Source: Verrucomicrobiota bacterium (GTDB lineage: Bacteria; Verrucomicrobiota; Verrucomicrobiia; Opitutales; Opitutaceae). From it: a DNA stretch of 64,000 bases. Under the pieces are notes generated by a model. That model searched no databases, was not told the DNA's origin, and saw only the letters and a list, made by a program, of their open reading frames with translations. Positions within the stretch are counted from its first letter, which is position 1, and every line of letters begins with the position of its first letter. The DNA lies in NCBI GenBank assembly GCA_023399155.1, contig JAEWQP010000004.1, forward strand, positions 62,001 through 126,000. The letters run 5' to 3'. The translations under genes and the position numbers were made by a program. Below, in pieces: positions 16,734-25,994 of this stretch.

Positions 16734-17927
16734 ATGAGCCACAAGTTTTCCCAGATCGGATCGATCACGTTGTTCGGCCTGCGGACGATTCCGCAGCGCA
16801 AGGGTTCGGTCCTCGCGGCCGCGGTCGGCATCGCCGGGGTCGTCGCCGTCCTCGTCGGCGTGCTCTCGATCGCCCAGGGTTTTCGTCGGGCCGTGGTGGG
16901 AGCCGGGCGCGATGACGTCGCCATCGTCACCCGCAAGTCCGCGCCCAATGAGATGTCGAGCGTGCTCGGCCGCGAGGATGTGCGCCTGATCGGCGACGCG
17001 CCCGGCCTGGCGCGCTCGTCGGAGGGAAGCGCCGTCGTCTCGGCGGAGTTGCTGGTGATCATCGAGGTGGAGAAGCGGGCGACCGGCTTGGGGGCAAACG
17101 TGCCGTTTCGCGGCGTCGGCGGTGCAGCGGATGCGGTGCGCGACGATTTCGCCATCGTGGCCGGACGCATGTTCGAACCCGGCAGGAATGAGCTGATCGC
17201 GGGTGTGTCCGCCGCGCGGGAGTTCGCGGGGCTGGAGGTCGGCGGCGTGGTGCGCCTTGGGCGGACGGAATGGCATGTCGTGGGCCTCTTCCGCAGCGGG
17301 GGCGGCATCGCCGAGTCGGAACTCTGGACCGACGCGCCCGTGCTGCAGCAATCCTACCAGCGCGGGGAGTCCTACCAGGCGGTCTATGCCGCGCTGACCT
17401 CGCCGGGCGCACTGCAGGAGTTCAAGGATTCACTCTCCGTTGATCCCCGGCTGAATGTGCAGGTGGTGTCGCAGCGCGAGTACCTCGCGGACCAGTCGAA
17501 CATCACCGCGGCGTTCATCGAGTTCATCGGCTGGGGCGTGGCGATCATGATGGCCGTGGGCGCGATCCTCGGCGCAGTCAACACGATGTACAACGCCGTG
17601 GCATCCCGTACCCGCGAGATCGCGACACTGCGGGCGCTCGGATTCGGCGGCGGCTCAGTCGTGGTGTCCGTGCTGCTCGAGTCACTCCTGCTCGCCATCG
17701 TGGCCGGCGCGGTCGGTGCGGCCGGTGCCTACCTCGCGTTTGACGGTTACACGGCGTCGACGATGAACTTCCAATCCTGGAGCCAGGTGGCGTTCACCTT
17801 CCAGGTCACGCCGCAGTTGCTGATCGCGGCCATGATTCTGGCGACGCTCGTGGGGTTCATCGGCGGGCTGCTGCCGGCGGTCCGCGCCGCCCGAGCCCCG
17901 ATCGCCGCGTCGTTGCGCGAGACCTGA
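16734..17927 (+). CDS. ABC transporter permease, FtsX/MacB-like (second)
   Basis: The second permease of the export operon, 397 residues, with the same 1+3 helix topology: helix 1 at about 25-48 (VLAAAVGIAGVVAVLVGVLS), a MacB-type periplasmic domain to about 255, then three helices. The coupling segment SRTREIATLRALGFGGGS (about 285) and the last helix ILATLVGFIGGLLPAVRAAR are family hallmarks. It starts 39 bases after the first permease. The sequence differs enough from its neighbour to be an old duplication or a separately recruited subunit. It is the last gene of the operon. Confidence 0.9.
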   Translation: MSHKFSQIGSITLFGLRTIPQRKGSVLAAAVGIAGVVAVLVGVLSIAQGFRRAVVGAGRDDVAIVTRKSAPNEMSSVLGREDVRLIGDAPGLARSSEGSAVVSAELLVIIEVEKRATGLGANVPFRGVGGAADAVRDDFAIVAGRMFEPGRNELIAGVSAAREFAGLEVGGVVRLGRTEWHVVGLFRSGGGIAESELWTDAPVLQQSYQRGESYQAVYAALTSPGALQEFKDSLSVDPRLNVQVVSQREYLADQSNITAAFIEFIGWGVAIMMAVGAILGAVNTMYNAVASRTREIATLRALGFGGGSVVVSVLLESLLLAIVAGAVGAAGAYLAFDGYTASTMNFQSWSQVAFTFQVTPQLLIAAMILATLVGFIGGLLPAVRAARAPIAASLRET

Positions 17928-18251
17928 GCCGAGACGATTCAGGGGGCGCAGGCGGACGCGCCTCCCCGCAGCAGGCCGTCGAGCGAACGCGGCCCGGCGC
18001 GGCGAACCCTCCCCTCCCGGCACTGCAATCGATCCGCAGCGTCACCTGCGCCGTCACCTTCGGCCTGTCCTGCGGTCGTGCGGTCCGCCTGCGCCCCGGC
18101 TCAGGGTGAGCGGCGACCGGCTGGCGGGCGTGGGCCGGTTGGCCCAGCGACGGCGGGGAAGCGTTGACACGGTCGACACGTTCGAGTGTTGTCGCGGTCG
18201 CCCTGTGATGCCTGGCGTCGCGCGGCTCAACCCCAACCCCGAGAACCTGCT
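17928..18251. other. Intergenic stretch before the DNA ligase
   Basis: A GC-rich gap of about 330 bases with no supported gene, repeat or RNA. A TTGACA-like hexamer occurs near 18164, but I see no convincing -10 partner. A promoter for the ligase gene is expected here because the upstream operon appears to end at 17927. Confidence 0.35.
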
Positions 18252-18257
18252 GGAGGA
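18252..18257 (+). promoter_or_regulatory. Shine-Dalgarno sequence fixing the start of the DNA ligase
   Basis: GGAGGA lies 5 bases before the ATG at 18263. Because this start includes a signal-peptide-like N-terminus, the site matters: it argues that the hydrophobic leader is really translated rather than being an annotation extension. Confidence 0.65.
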
Positions 18258-18262
18258 AATCC

Positions 18263-20380
18263 ATGGCGAAGCTGTATCGCCTTTGGCTGATTGCGTGCGC
18301 CTGCCTTGTGTCGACCGCGACGTGCGTCCCGGCCGGGCGGGCCGTGGAAGGCGATGCGGGTCCCGCGGACCGCGTCGCGGCGTTGCGTGCCGCGATCGCG
18401 TATCACGACGAACGCTACTTCAGGCAGGCTGCGCCCGAAATCAGCGACGCCGAGTACGACCGGCTGGCAGAGGAGCTGGCGGCGCTGCTGGCGTCCAATC
18501 CTGCGCTCGCGAGCGATGCACCTTCCCGTGCTGTCAGTTCGGACGATCGCAGCGGGCGGTTCCCGACCGCGCGGCATCGTGCGCCGATGGCGAGCCTCGA
18601 CAAGGTCCACGACGAGGCGGCGCTGCGTGCGTTTCATGCGCGGGTGGCGCGGCACGCGGGTCGGGACGATGTGGCTTACGTCATCGAGCCAAAGGTCGAC
18701 GGCATCGCGATCTCCGTGACCTACGAGCATGGACGGCTCGTGCGCGCGGTCACGCGGGGCGATGGAAACCAGGGTGATGACATCACGGACAACCTGCGCA
18801 CGATCGACGAACTTCCGGGCGAGCTGGCAGCCGGGCAAGGCGCTGTCGTGCCGGAAGTGATCGAGGTCCGGGGCGAGGTGTTCCTGACCTTCGAGGCATT
18901 CGCCCGCGTGAATCGCGACCGTGAGGCCGCCGGCCTGCCGCTCTTCGCAAATCCGCGCAATGCCGCAGCCGGCACGGCGAAACTCACGGATCCAGCGGCG
19001 GTTGCCGCGCGCGGCCTTTCCATCGTGTTCTACGGTCTCGGCGCGTGTGAACCGGCCGCGGTGCAACCTGCCTCGCAGCAGGCGTTGCTGGCACAGTTGC
19101 GAGCGTGGGGTTTGCCCACGGTCGAGCGCGTCGGCGTCGCGCAGGGCCCCGACGCGCTCTGGTGCGCAGTCTCGGATCTCAACGCGGCACGCTCCGGCCT
19201 GGCGTATCCGACCGATGGAGTCGTCGTGAAGGTGGACGACCTGGCCTTGTGCACGGGGATCGGGGAGGGCCCGCAGGCGCCGCGCTGGGCGGTCGCCTGC
19301 AAGTTCGCCCCGGCGCGCGCGAGCACCCGGGTGCGGGCCATCACGGTCCAGGTCGGGCGCACGGGCGTGCTTACGCCGGTCGCGGAGTTCGATCCGGTTT
19401 CCCTCCAGGGCAGCACCGTCGGATGTGCCTCGCTCCACAATCGGGAGGCCCTGGCTCGGCGGGACGTGCGCGTGGGCGACCTCGTTTTTGTGGAGAAATC
19501 CGGCGAGATCGTGCCCGCCATCGTCGGGGTGGACCTGACGCAGCGCCCTGCTGGCGCGGCGGCATTCGTCTTTCCGGAGACCTGCCCATCGTGCGCGACG
19601 CCGGTGGATACGGCTGGGGCGATGGTGCGTTGTCCGAACGAAGCCTGTCCCGCCCAGATCCGGCGGCGGCTCGAGCATTTCGCCTCGGTGGCCGCGGTGA
19701 ATGTCGAAGGCCTTGGCCCGGCGATGGTTGACGCGCTGGTCAGCCGCGGCTGGATCGATGATCCGGCCGACCTTTACCGGTTGCGGCGTGAGCAACTGCT
19801 CGACCTCGGCAGCGACGTGGCCGCGTCGACGGACGCCCTGCTCGCCGCGCTGGAGCGGAGCAAGTCGGCCGAGCTTTGGCGCGTGATCCACGGGCTGGGC
19901 ATCCCGCGCGTGGGGGAGATGACGGCGCGCGATCTGGCCGAGGTTTTTCCGGACCTGGCAGGCTTCGCGGGGTTGGAGGCGGCGGATTTTGCACCTGGCG
20001 GTCGCGCGGCGACGCTCGACCTCGGGCGTGCCACCCGTGAGGCGTTGGTGGCATGGTTCTCGGACGAGCGCCATCGGGAACTCGTCCGCGATCTCGCAGG
20101 CCAGGGTGTCGGACAGAACGCTTTGCCCGACGAGGGTGCCGTCCGCACCGCGATCGCGGGAAAGACGTTTGTTCTCACGGGTCGATTTGAACAACTCACA
20201 CGCGACGATGCCACCGATCGGATACGTGCGGCCGGTGGTCGCGTGGCGGCAAGCGTGAGCCGCCGGACCGATTGCGTCGTCGCAGGCACACACGCGGGTG
20301 GAAAACTCGCGCGTGCCCGCGAACTTGGCGTGCCCGTGATCGACGAGGCGGAGCTGCTGCGCCTTCTGGCCACGCCATGA
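18263..20380 (+). CDS. ligA: NAD+-dependent DNA ligase with N-terminal signal peptide
   Basis: Seals DNA nicks using NAD+. The protein is 705 residues with all LigA domains: Ia NMN-binding (PEISDAEYD, about residues 57-65), adenylation with K144 in EPKVDG, OB fold, a four-cysteine zinc finger (C441, C444, C457, C462), HhH repeats (about 475-610) and a C-terminal BRCT domain (about 632-705). Unusually, residues 1-27 read as a Sec signal peptide: MAKLYR, a hydrophobic core (LWLIACACLV), then an Ala-ending cleavage-like site. A good ribosome-binding site precedes this ATG. The usual YH or YY of domain Ia is YF here. Exported NAD+ ligases are not expected, although E. coli LigB also has a leader-like N-terminus. 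It may be a second ligase of the genome. Confidence 0.85.
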   Translation: MAKLYRLWLIACACLVSTATCVPAGRAVEGDAGPADRVAALRAAIAYHDERYFRQAAPEISDAEYDRLAEELAALLASNPALASDAPSRAVSSDDRSGRFPTARHRAPMASLDKVHDEAALRAFHARVARHAGRDDVAYVIEPKVDGIAISVTYEHGRLVRAVTRGDGNQGDDITDNLRTIDELPGELAAGQGAVVPEVIEVRGEVFLTFEAFARVNRDREAAGLPLFANPRNAAAGTAKLTDPAAVAARGLSIVFYGLGACEPAAVQPASQQALLAQLRAWGLPTVERVGVAQGPDALWCAVSDLNAARSGLAYPTDGVVVKVDDLALCTGIGEGPQAPRWAVACKFAPARASTRVRAITVQVGRTGVLTPVAEFDPVSLQGSTVGCASLHNREALARRDVRVGDLVFVEKSGEIVPAIVGVDLTQRPAGAAAFVFPETCPSCATPVDTAGAMVRCPNEACPAQIRRRLEHFASVAAVNVEGLGPAMVDALVSRGWIDDPADLYRLRREQLLDLGSDVAASTDALLAALERSKSAELWRVIHGLGIPRVGEMTARDLAEVFPDLAGFAGLEAADFAPGGRAATLDLGRATREALVAWFSDERHRELVRDLAGQGVGQNALPDEGAVRTAIAGKTFVLTGRFEQLTRDDATDRIRAAGGRVAASVSRRTDCVVAGTHAGGKLARARELGVPVIDEAELLRLLATP

Positions 20381-20486
20381 ATTCACGGACAGATCGCATC
20401 TCGTGCGGTGGAGAGTCTCCGGGCCATCGGTGCCGGGGGACTTTCCACCTTCGGCGTGCTGTCTGCCGGAGCCCGCGCGGTCGCGA

Positions 20487-20590
20487 CAGCGGCTTCAGAA
20501 ATGTCGTCGCCGTTTCAGGCAGGCGAAACCCATCCGAACGCCTCGTACATCAACCATCCCCCGCGGCTACGTCTTTTCTGAGACGGCTCT
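20487..20590. repeat. Small element with imperfect terminal inverted repeats, copy B
   Basis: The left end CAGCGGCTTCAGAAATGTCG and the right end TACGTCTTTTCTGAGACGGC match, in opposite orientation, the two ends of the element at 5292-5392. The interior of about 60 bases is unrelated in sequence. It ends 43 bases before the next gene start, again a leader position. No coding capacity is apparent. Confidence 0.6.
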
Positions 20591-20633
20591 AATCGCCTGA
20601 TTCAGACAACCGAAACCCCAACCCACGAAGACC

Positions 20634-21488
20634 ATGAACCCACGACGGTGTATCGTCCTCGCGGCGGCCTGTGCCGCCGGCTTGCCCAGCGCTTCAGCCC
20701 TTACCATCACGGAACTCGGATCGCCTCAGGTCGAGACGTTTGACTCGCTCGCGATCGCGGGCAGCGCCGACATCCTGCCGAGCGGCTGGTTCTTTTCCGA
20801 ATCGGGCACGGCAGCCAACACCACCTACGCGGCCGGCACGGGTTCCGGATCGACCGGAAACACCTACAGTTTTGGCGCTGCAGGTTCGGCCGACCGGGCG
20901 TTGGGCAGCCTGCGCAGCGGCAGCCTCGTGCCGCTGTTCGGCGTCCAGCTGGTCAACGCCACGGGCAGCGTGATCGACTCGCTCGCGCTGGCCTACACCG
21001 GGGAGCAATGGCGCCTCGGGACGGCCTCGCGCGTCGACCGCTTGGACGTTCAGTACAGTCTCAACGCCAGTTCGCTGATCAGCGGACTGTGGATGGACCT
21101 TGATGCCCTGGATTTCGTCAGCCCCGTCACCGCGGGCACGACCGGCGCGCTCGACGGAAACAATGCCGCAAACCAGGTCGCGCTTGCGGCCTCGCTCACC
21201 GGACTCGGGCTGGACAACGGTGCGTCGCTCTGGTTGCGCTGGGTCGACCTGGATGCGGCGGGTGCCGACGACGGCCTTGCGATCGACGATTTCCGCGTGA
21301 CCGCGCGCGGGCTGGCCACGCCGCCCGTCCAGGCGGTGCCGGAGTCATTGCCGGCGGCGGGTTGCCTCGGCGTGGCGCTGCTCGGACTCGCGATGGCGCG
21401 GTGCGGGTTGTCTACTCGCGGGCGGGCGACGCAGCCGGCGCCACGCATTCAACCGGGAGCAAAGGCATCGGCGTCGAGCTTGCGTTAA
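20634..21488 (+). CDS. Secreted protein with PEP-CTERM-like C-terminus
   Basis: A 284-residue protein with a signal peptide (residues about 1-22, cleavage after SASA) and a Gly/Ser/Thr/Ala-rich, beta-strand-like body without charged clusters. Near the end is [20 protein letters not shown], which resembles a PEP-CTERM anchor: a VPEP-like motif with Ser for the last Pro, then a hydrophobic helix and Arg. A tail of about 30 residues after the helix (RCGLSTRGR onward) is longer than the few basic residues usual for this sorting signal. PEP-CTERM proteins are processed by an exosortase and often accompany exopolysaccharide. No exosortase gene is visible here. No enzymatic function can be assigned. 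Confidence 0.75.
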   Translation: MNPRRCIVLAAACAAGLPSASALTITELGSPQVETFDSLAIAGSADILPSGWFFSESGTAANTTYAAGTGSGSTGNTYSFGAAGSADRALGSLRSGSLVPLFGVQLVNATGSVIDSLALAYTGEQWRLGTASRVDRLDVQYSLNASSLISGLWMDLDALDFVSPVTAGTTGALDGNNAANQVALAASLTGLGLDNGASLWLRWVDLDAAGADDGLAIDDFRVTARGLATPPVQAVPESLPAAGCLGVALLGLAMARCGLSTRGRATQPAPRIQPGAKASASSLR

Positions 21489-21522
21489 ACCGTCGGCGCC
21501 CTTCGTCAGACGGCAGCAGAAA

Positions 21523-21552
21523 AAAGCCCGCGGCTTTTCGGCCGCGGGCTTT
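21523..21552. terminator. Bidirectional intrinsic terminator between the PEP-CTERM-like gene and pnp
   Basis: A perfect 12-bp stem (AAAGCCCGCGGC and its complement) with a 6-base loop sits between two convergent genes. On the minus strand the stem runs into a U-rich stretch, so it should stop pnp transcription efficiently. In the plus direction the U-tract is weaker. Confidence 0.85.
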
Positions 21553-21576
21553 GTATTCAATGACTGAATGCGTTGA

Positions 21577-23796
21577 TCAGGCGCCGGGCGTGGTCACGTC
21601 GTCGCCGGCAGCGGCGGGGGCAGCGGGGGCCTCCTGGACTGCGGGAGCCGCGGCCGCGGCCTTGGACTTTTCCTGTGCCTCGATCTCGGCGAGGGCGGCC
21701 TTGCGGCTCAGGCGCACGCGGCCCTTCTCGTCGATGCCGACGCACTTGACCACCATCTCGTCGCCCATCTTGCAGACGTCCTCCGTGCGGCGCACGCGGA
21801 AGTCGGCGAGTTCCGAAATGTGCACCAGGCCTTCCTGGCCGGGGAGCACTTCCACGAAGCAGCCGAACTCCTTGATGCCGCGGACGACGCCGCGGTAGAT
21901 CCTGCCTTCCTCGATCTTCGCCCCGACGGCGGAGACCTCGGCCACGGCGCGGCGCATCGCGTCCATGTTGTTGGAGTAGATGTAGACCTTGCCGGAGTTG
22001 TCCTCGTCGATGTCGATCTGGGCGCCGGTGATCTCGACGATGCGCCGGATATTCTTGCCGCCCGGGCCGATGAGGGCGCCGATCTTTTCGGGATCGATCT
22101 GGACCGTCTCGATGCGCGGCGCGTGCGGGCTGAGCTCCTTGCGCGGCGTGCCGATCGTGGCGGTCATGTTCTCGAGGATCTTCAGGCGCGCCTCACGCGA
22201 GCGGGCCACGGCCTCGCGCACGATGTTGAACGGCAGGCCGCTGATCTTGAGATCGAGCTGGAAGCCGGTGATGCCCTCGGTGGTTCCGGCGATCTTGAAG
22301 TCCATGTCACCGAAGTGATCCTCCTCGCCGAGAATGTCGGTGAGCGTGATGAACTTCGTGATCTCACCGGCCTCGTTCTTCTCCGTTACCAGGCCGACGG
22401 AGATGCCGGCGACGGGCGCGATGATGGGCACGCCCGCGTCCATGAGCGAGAGGCAGCCACCGCAGATCGAGGCCATCGAGGTCGAGCCGTTGGAGGCCAT
22501 GATCTCGGACACGATGCGGATCGTGTAGGGGAACACATCCTCGGTCGGGACCACCGGGAGGAGCGAACGCTCGGCGAGGGCGCCGTGGCCGATCTCGCGA
22601 CGGCTCGTGCCGCCGAAGCGGCCGGTCTCGCCGGTGGAGAAGGGCGGGAAGTTGTAGTGGAGAACAAACGACTTGCTCTTCGGGCCGCCGGTGAGGCCGT
22701 CGAGATCCTGCGCCTCGGTCTGGGCGCCGAGCGTGGCGATCACGAGCGCCTGGGTCTCGCCGCGTTGGAAGATGGCGGAGCCATGCACGCGGGGGAGCAC
22801 GCCGACCTCGGACTTGAGTTCGCGCAGCTCGTTGGTGCCGCGGCCGCCGGAGCGGTAACCAGTGTTGAGGATGAGGCCGCGGTAGGCGTCCTCCTGCAGC
22901 TCCTCAAAGGCGAGTTCGACGTGGAAGGGATCGAAGTTGCCCTCGCCGAGTTCGGCCGTGAGCGCGGCCTCGGCTTCCTCCTTGGCGGCGCCGACCGCGT
23001 TGTTGCGGTCCTGCTTGCTCTTGGCCTTCACGCCCTCGGTCACCTTGGCGCGTGCGACCCGTTCGATGATCTCGAAAACTTTGGGCTCACAGGTGTGGAG
23101 CTGGAACTCGCGCTTGGCCTTGCCGTGTTCGGCCGCGAGCTGCTTGATCGCCGCGATGATCGGCTGGACAGCCTGATGGGCGAACTCGAGGGCGGCGACA
23201 AACCGGTCCTCGGGGATCTGGTCGCCCGAGCCCTCGATCATCAGCATCTCCTTTTCCGTGCCGACGTAGATCAGGTCGAGGCTCGATGAATACATCTGCT
23301 CGATCGTGGGGTTCACGACGAACTTGCCGTCGATCTCGCCCACGCGCACGCAGGCGGCGGGTCCGTTCCACGGAATGTCCGACATGGCGAGGGCGGCGCT
23401 GGCGCCGTTGACCATCGCGATATCGGGCTCGTTGGTCTGATCGGTGGCGAGGAGCAGGCCGATGATCTGCACCTCGTTGAGGAATCCCTTCGGGAAGAGC
23501 GGGCGGCAGGGGCGATCGCACAGCCGCATGGTGAGGATTTCCTTCTCGGAGGGACGACCCTCGCGCTTGAAGTAGCCGCCGGGGAAACGACCCGCGGCGG
23601 AGAACTTCTCCCGGTATTCGACGGTGAGCGGAAACCAGGTCTGGCCGGCCTTGACCTTTTCGGCAGCGGCGACGGCGACAAACACGATGGTCTCGCCGAT
23701 CTGGACGGTGACGGAACCGTTGGCCAACGCGGCCAAGGAACCTGTGCTGAACGTGATCCCGGCGCTCGGGACCGCGAGTGAGTACTTCTGATTCAT
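21577..23796 (-). CDS. pnp: Polynucleotide phosphorylase
   Basis: Processive 3'-to-5' phosphorolytic exoribonuclease of the RNA degradosome and mRNA turnover. The protein is 739 residues, slightly longer than E. coli PNPase (711). It has two RNase PH domains (about 10-230 and 320-550; the second holds DMDFKIAGT and TSMASICGG), then a KH domain ([20 protein letters not shown], about 565-625) and an S1 domain ([20 protein letters not shown], about 630-700). The C-terminal 35 residues are an Ala/Pro-rich tail. rpsO lies upstream on the same strand, the common rpsO-pnp order, here separated by 387 bases. A strong terminator follows. Confidence 0.96.
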   Translation of the reverse strand: MNQKYSLAVPSAGITFSTGSLAALANGSVTVQIGETIVFVAVAAAEKVKAGQTWFPLTVEYREKFSAAGRFPGGYFKREGRPSEKEILTMRLCDRPCRPLFPKGFLNEVQIIGLLLATDQTNEPDIAMVNGASAALAMSDIPWNGPAACVRVGEIDGKFVVNPTIEQMYSSSLDLIYVGTEKEMLMIEGSGDQIPEDRFVAALEFAHQAVQPIIAAIKQLAAEHGKAKREFQLHTCEPKVFEIIERVARAKVTEGVKAKSKQDRNNAVGAAKEEAEAALTAELGEGNFDPFHVELAFEELQEDAYRGLILNTGYRSGGRGTNELRELKSEVGVLPRVHGSAIFQRGETQALVIATLGAQTEAQDLDGLTGGPKSKSFVLHYNFPPFSTGETGRFGGTSRREIGHGALAERSLLPVVPTEDVFPYTIRIVSEIMASNGSTSMASICGGCLSLMDAGVPIIAPVAGISVGLVTEKNEAGEITKFITLTDILGEEDHFGDMDFKIAGTTEGITGFQLDLKISGLPFNIVREAVARSREARLKILENMTATIGTPRKELSPHAPRIETVQIDPEKIGALIGPGGKNIRRIVEITGAQIDIDEDNSGKVYIYSNNMDAMRRAVAEVSAVGAKIEEGRIYRGVVRGIKEFGCFVEVLPGQEGLVHISELADFRVRRTEDVCKMGDEMVVKCVGIDEKGRVRLSRKAALAEIEAQEKSKAAAAAPAVQEAPAAPAAAGDDVTTPGA

Positions 23797-24183
23797 TACG
23801 ATCTAGTTGGAATAAGGCGCGCCAACCAGACCCATCGGATGAGAGATTTCCGGCTGCCTCCGGCCTGGGCTTCGCTGCTGCACGATGGCGGGGCGGGGGC
23901 AATCGGAAATGTCTCAGCCTGGACTCGGGCTGGCGAGCGAGGGTTTACATTTCGATACGAACGACAGCGAGGAAACGGATAAACCACGTCGGCGTCGCGC
24001 CGAAAGTGCGCTGTCGGGGCAGAATCCGCAAGAATCACGCGCCCGACCTGCGGGCGAGGCTGGCAGCGCGGGAAACGACGCCAAGCTCTTGCCGCACGCG
24101 GTCGGGCGTGCCATGGACGAATCTGCGCGAGGCGCGCCAGCGCCCGGGGCGGTTGGCGCGCGATCGCCGTCTCGTGAACTGAC
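23797..24183. other. rpsO-pnp spacer
   Basis: 387 bases between rpsO and pnp with no supported gene. In E. coli the corresponding leader folds into an RNase III-cleaved hairpin through which PNPase autoregulates. The present spacer is long enough for such a structure, but I cannot identify a long uninterrupted stem by eye. A separate pnp promoter is also possible. Confidence 0.35.
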
Positions 24184-24450
24184 CTACCTGCGCAGCCCGA
24201 GGCGCTGCAGGAGTTCGTTATAACGGGCGAGGTCGGTCCGCTTCAGGTAATCCAGCAGCTTGCGGCGACGGCTCGCGAGGGCGAGCAGGCCGCGGCGGGA
24301 GTGGAAATCCTTGCGGTGAACACGAAGGTGTTCGGTCAGGTGACTGATGCGAGCGGAGAGGAGCGCGACCTGCACTTCGCAGGATCCGGTGTCCTTCTCG
24401 TTGACCTTGTACTTGCTGATTACTTCCTGTTTATTAACGATTTCTGACAT
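24184..24450 (-). CDS. rpsO: 30S ribosomal protein S15
   Basis: Primary 16S rRNA-binding protein of the small-subunit platform. At 88 residues it has the standard length. [33 protein letters not shown] carries the two helices that contact the rRNA three-way junction (shown here as [20 protein letters not shown], residues 22-41, with the [11 protein letters not shown] block after it), and LDYLKRTD...[12 protein letters not shown] is the typical C-terminus. It is the first gene of the rpsO-pnp pair and is divergent from the YcaQ-like gene. Confidence 0.97.
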   Translation of the reverse strand: MSEIVNKQEVISKYKVNEKDTGSCEVQVALLSARISHLTEHLRVHRKDFHSRRGLLALASRRRKLLDYLKRTDLARYNELLQRLGLRR

Positions 24451-24802
24451 GTTTCGGTGTTTTGGTTACTGCACCATCCCCGGCCCCGCACCAGCGGAGC
24501 CGCAGAGCCAGCCGAAGCCGGTTCTGCCGTTGGCCACCCGCACGAGGCGGATGGGGACGTGGAAGCAGATCGAAACCGACGATCTACTTCTGGCGTAAGG
24601 GCAGATGTTCATGAGCAGGATTTCAGGCCGCAAGAAGAAAAGCAGGGCTCGGGCCAGATCCCGGGGGCGCGATGTGGGGGGTGTCTCCTCATCGAAAAAA
24701 GCGGTCTGAAGCTTCGCGGCAGCGTCGCACACGGCAACGTTCAAATCGGCTTCCCTGCGTGAATCTTTCGCGTCGTGATTCGCCTCTTCGGCCCCGCCCA
24801 CG
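24451..24802. other. Divergent promoter region of rpsO and the YcaQ-like gene
   Basis: 352 bases with no supported gene or repeat. It must contain the rpsO promoter (minus strand) and a promoter for the DNA glycosylase gene (plus strand). I cannot place convincing consensus boxes. Confidence 0.35.
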
Positions 24803-25963
24803 ATGACCCCGATTCCGATCACGATCCTGCAGGCCCGTCGTTTCATGCTGGGACGCCTCGGCCTCGCGCAGGCCTACCCGGATGTCGCTGCTGCGCTGAC
24901 AGATCTGAGCTTTGTGCAACTCGATCCGATCAACGTGTGTGGCAGAATGCACGATTTGATCCTGCGCAACCGTGTCGCGGGCTATCGCGAAGGGGACCTG
25001 TTGCGCTATGTGCATCCGGGAGATCGCGCGAGCCGGCCCGGATTCGAGCATTACCTGCCCGGCCGGGGTATTCTGGTCACGTTCCCGATCGCGTTCTGGC
25101 CCGTGGTTGCGGCGATCACGGCAGCCCGCCGCGGCCGCGGAAGTGATCTCGGGCCGCCGAGGCGCCTGTCCGCCGCGGAGGGGAAGGTCGGGGAGCTCAT
25201 CCTGCGCGAACTTCAGGAGCGCGGTCCGCTCACCTCGGATGATATCGAACACGAAGGTCGGGCGATGACGGCGTGGGGCACTCCCGGCCGGCTGGTGAAG
25301 CACGTGCTCGAGGCGATGTTTCATCGCGGGGAGGTCTTGATCGCCGGACGTCGCGAATTCCGGCGCATCTACGACCTTCCCGAGCGCGTGATTCCTGAGG
25401 ACATACGTGCACGGCCACTCCCGGGGAGCGATGAGATCCAGCGCGCGCTGGCGCTGGCCACGCTGCGCCAGCGGCGACTCGTTGCGCTGCCGCGTGCGCA
25501 ACGCGCCTGTGTGCCCGATCTCATCCATCTCGTCCGTCTCGGCAGTGGCGCTGAACTCCAGGTGCTGCGCGAGGACTTGCCGGCGCTCGAGACTGCCCAG
25601 TCGGCGGGCGATCAGCCCGAAGCGGATCTGACCGTGCGCCTGCTCGCGCCGCTCGATCCGCTGATCTACGACCGCGAGGTGGCGCGACGCGTCTGGGATT
25701 TTGATTACACTTGGGAAGTCTACACGCCGCCGGACAGGCGCGTGCGCGGCTATTACGCACTGCCCGTCCTCTCGCGCGGGGAGATTGTCGGCCATGTTGA
25801 GCCGCGAGCGGACCGGGCGGCGCGACGGCTGCGCGTGATCACGCGCAGCGTGCGACGGGGGCACGTCACGCGCGACGCCGTGGCCGACCTGGCGCGGTTT
25901 CTCGCGCTGCGCCCGCCGGGCCGATCTGCAAAAGCGTTGAGGCGGCGGCGCCGGCGCGGCTAG
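24803..25963 (+). CDS. Winged-helix DNA glycosylase, YcaQ/AlkX-like (HTH_42)
   Basis: A 386-residue member of the HTH_42 superfamily, whose studied members (E. coli YcaQ, Streptomyces AlkZ) are DNA glycosylases that unhook interstrand crosslinks or remove bulky alkyl adducts. Visible marks are ARRFMLGRLGL at residues 11-21 and the catalytic-position motif QLD in FVQLDPINVCGR (about 38-49); Q-hydrophobic-D is the YcaQ form, as against Q-hydrophobic-Q in AlkZ. Three winged-helix units follow, and the C-terminal LLAPLDPLIYDRE and WDFDYTWEVYTP blocks are family typical. The function is inferred from relatives; a self-resistance role is unlikely because no biosynthetic cluster is present. Confidence 0.85.
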   Translation: MTPIPITILQARRFMLGRLGLAQAYPDVAAALTDLSFVQLDPINVCGRMHDLILRNRVAGYREGDLLRYVHPGDRASRPGFEHYLPGRGILVTFPIAFWPVVAAITAARRGRGSDLGPPRRLSAAEGKVGELILRELQERGPLTSDDIEHEGRAMTAWGTPGRLVKHVLEAMFHRGEVLIAGRREFRRIYDLPERVIPEDIRARPLPGSDEIQRALALATLRQRRLVALPRAQRACVPDLIHLVRLGSGAELQVLREDLPALETAQSAGDQPEADLTVRLLAPLDPLIYDREVARRVWDFDYTWEVYTPPDRRVRGYYALPVLSRGEIVGHVEPRADRAARRLRVITRSVRRGHVTRDAVADLARFLALRPPGRSAKALRRRRRRG

Positions 25964-25994
25964 CTGAACGTCTCTCCTGCCCGTTCCTCCTTCC

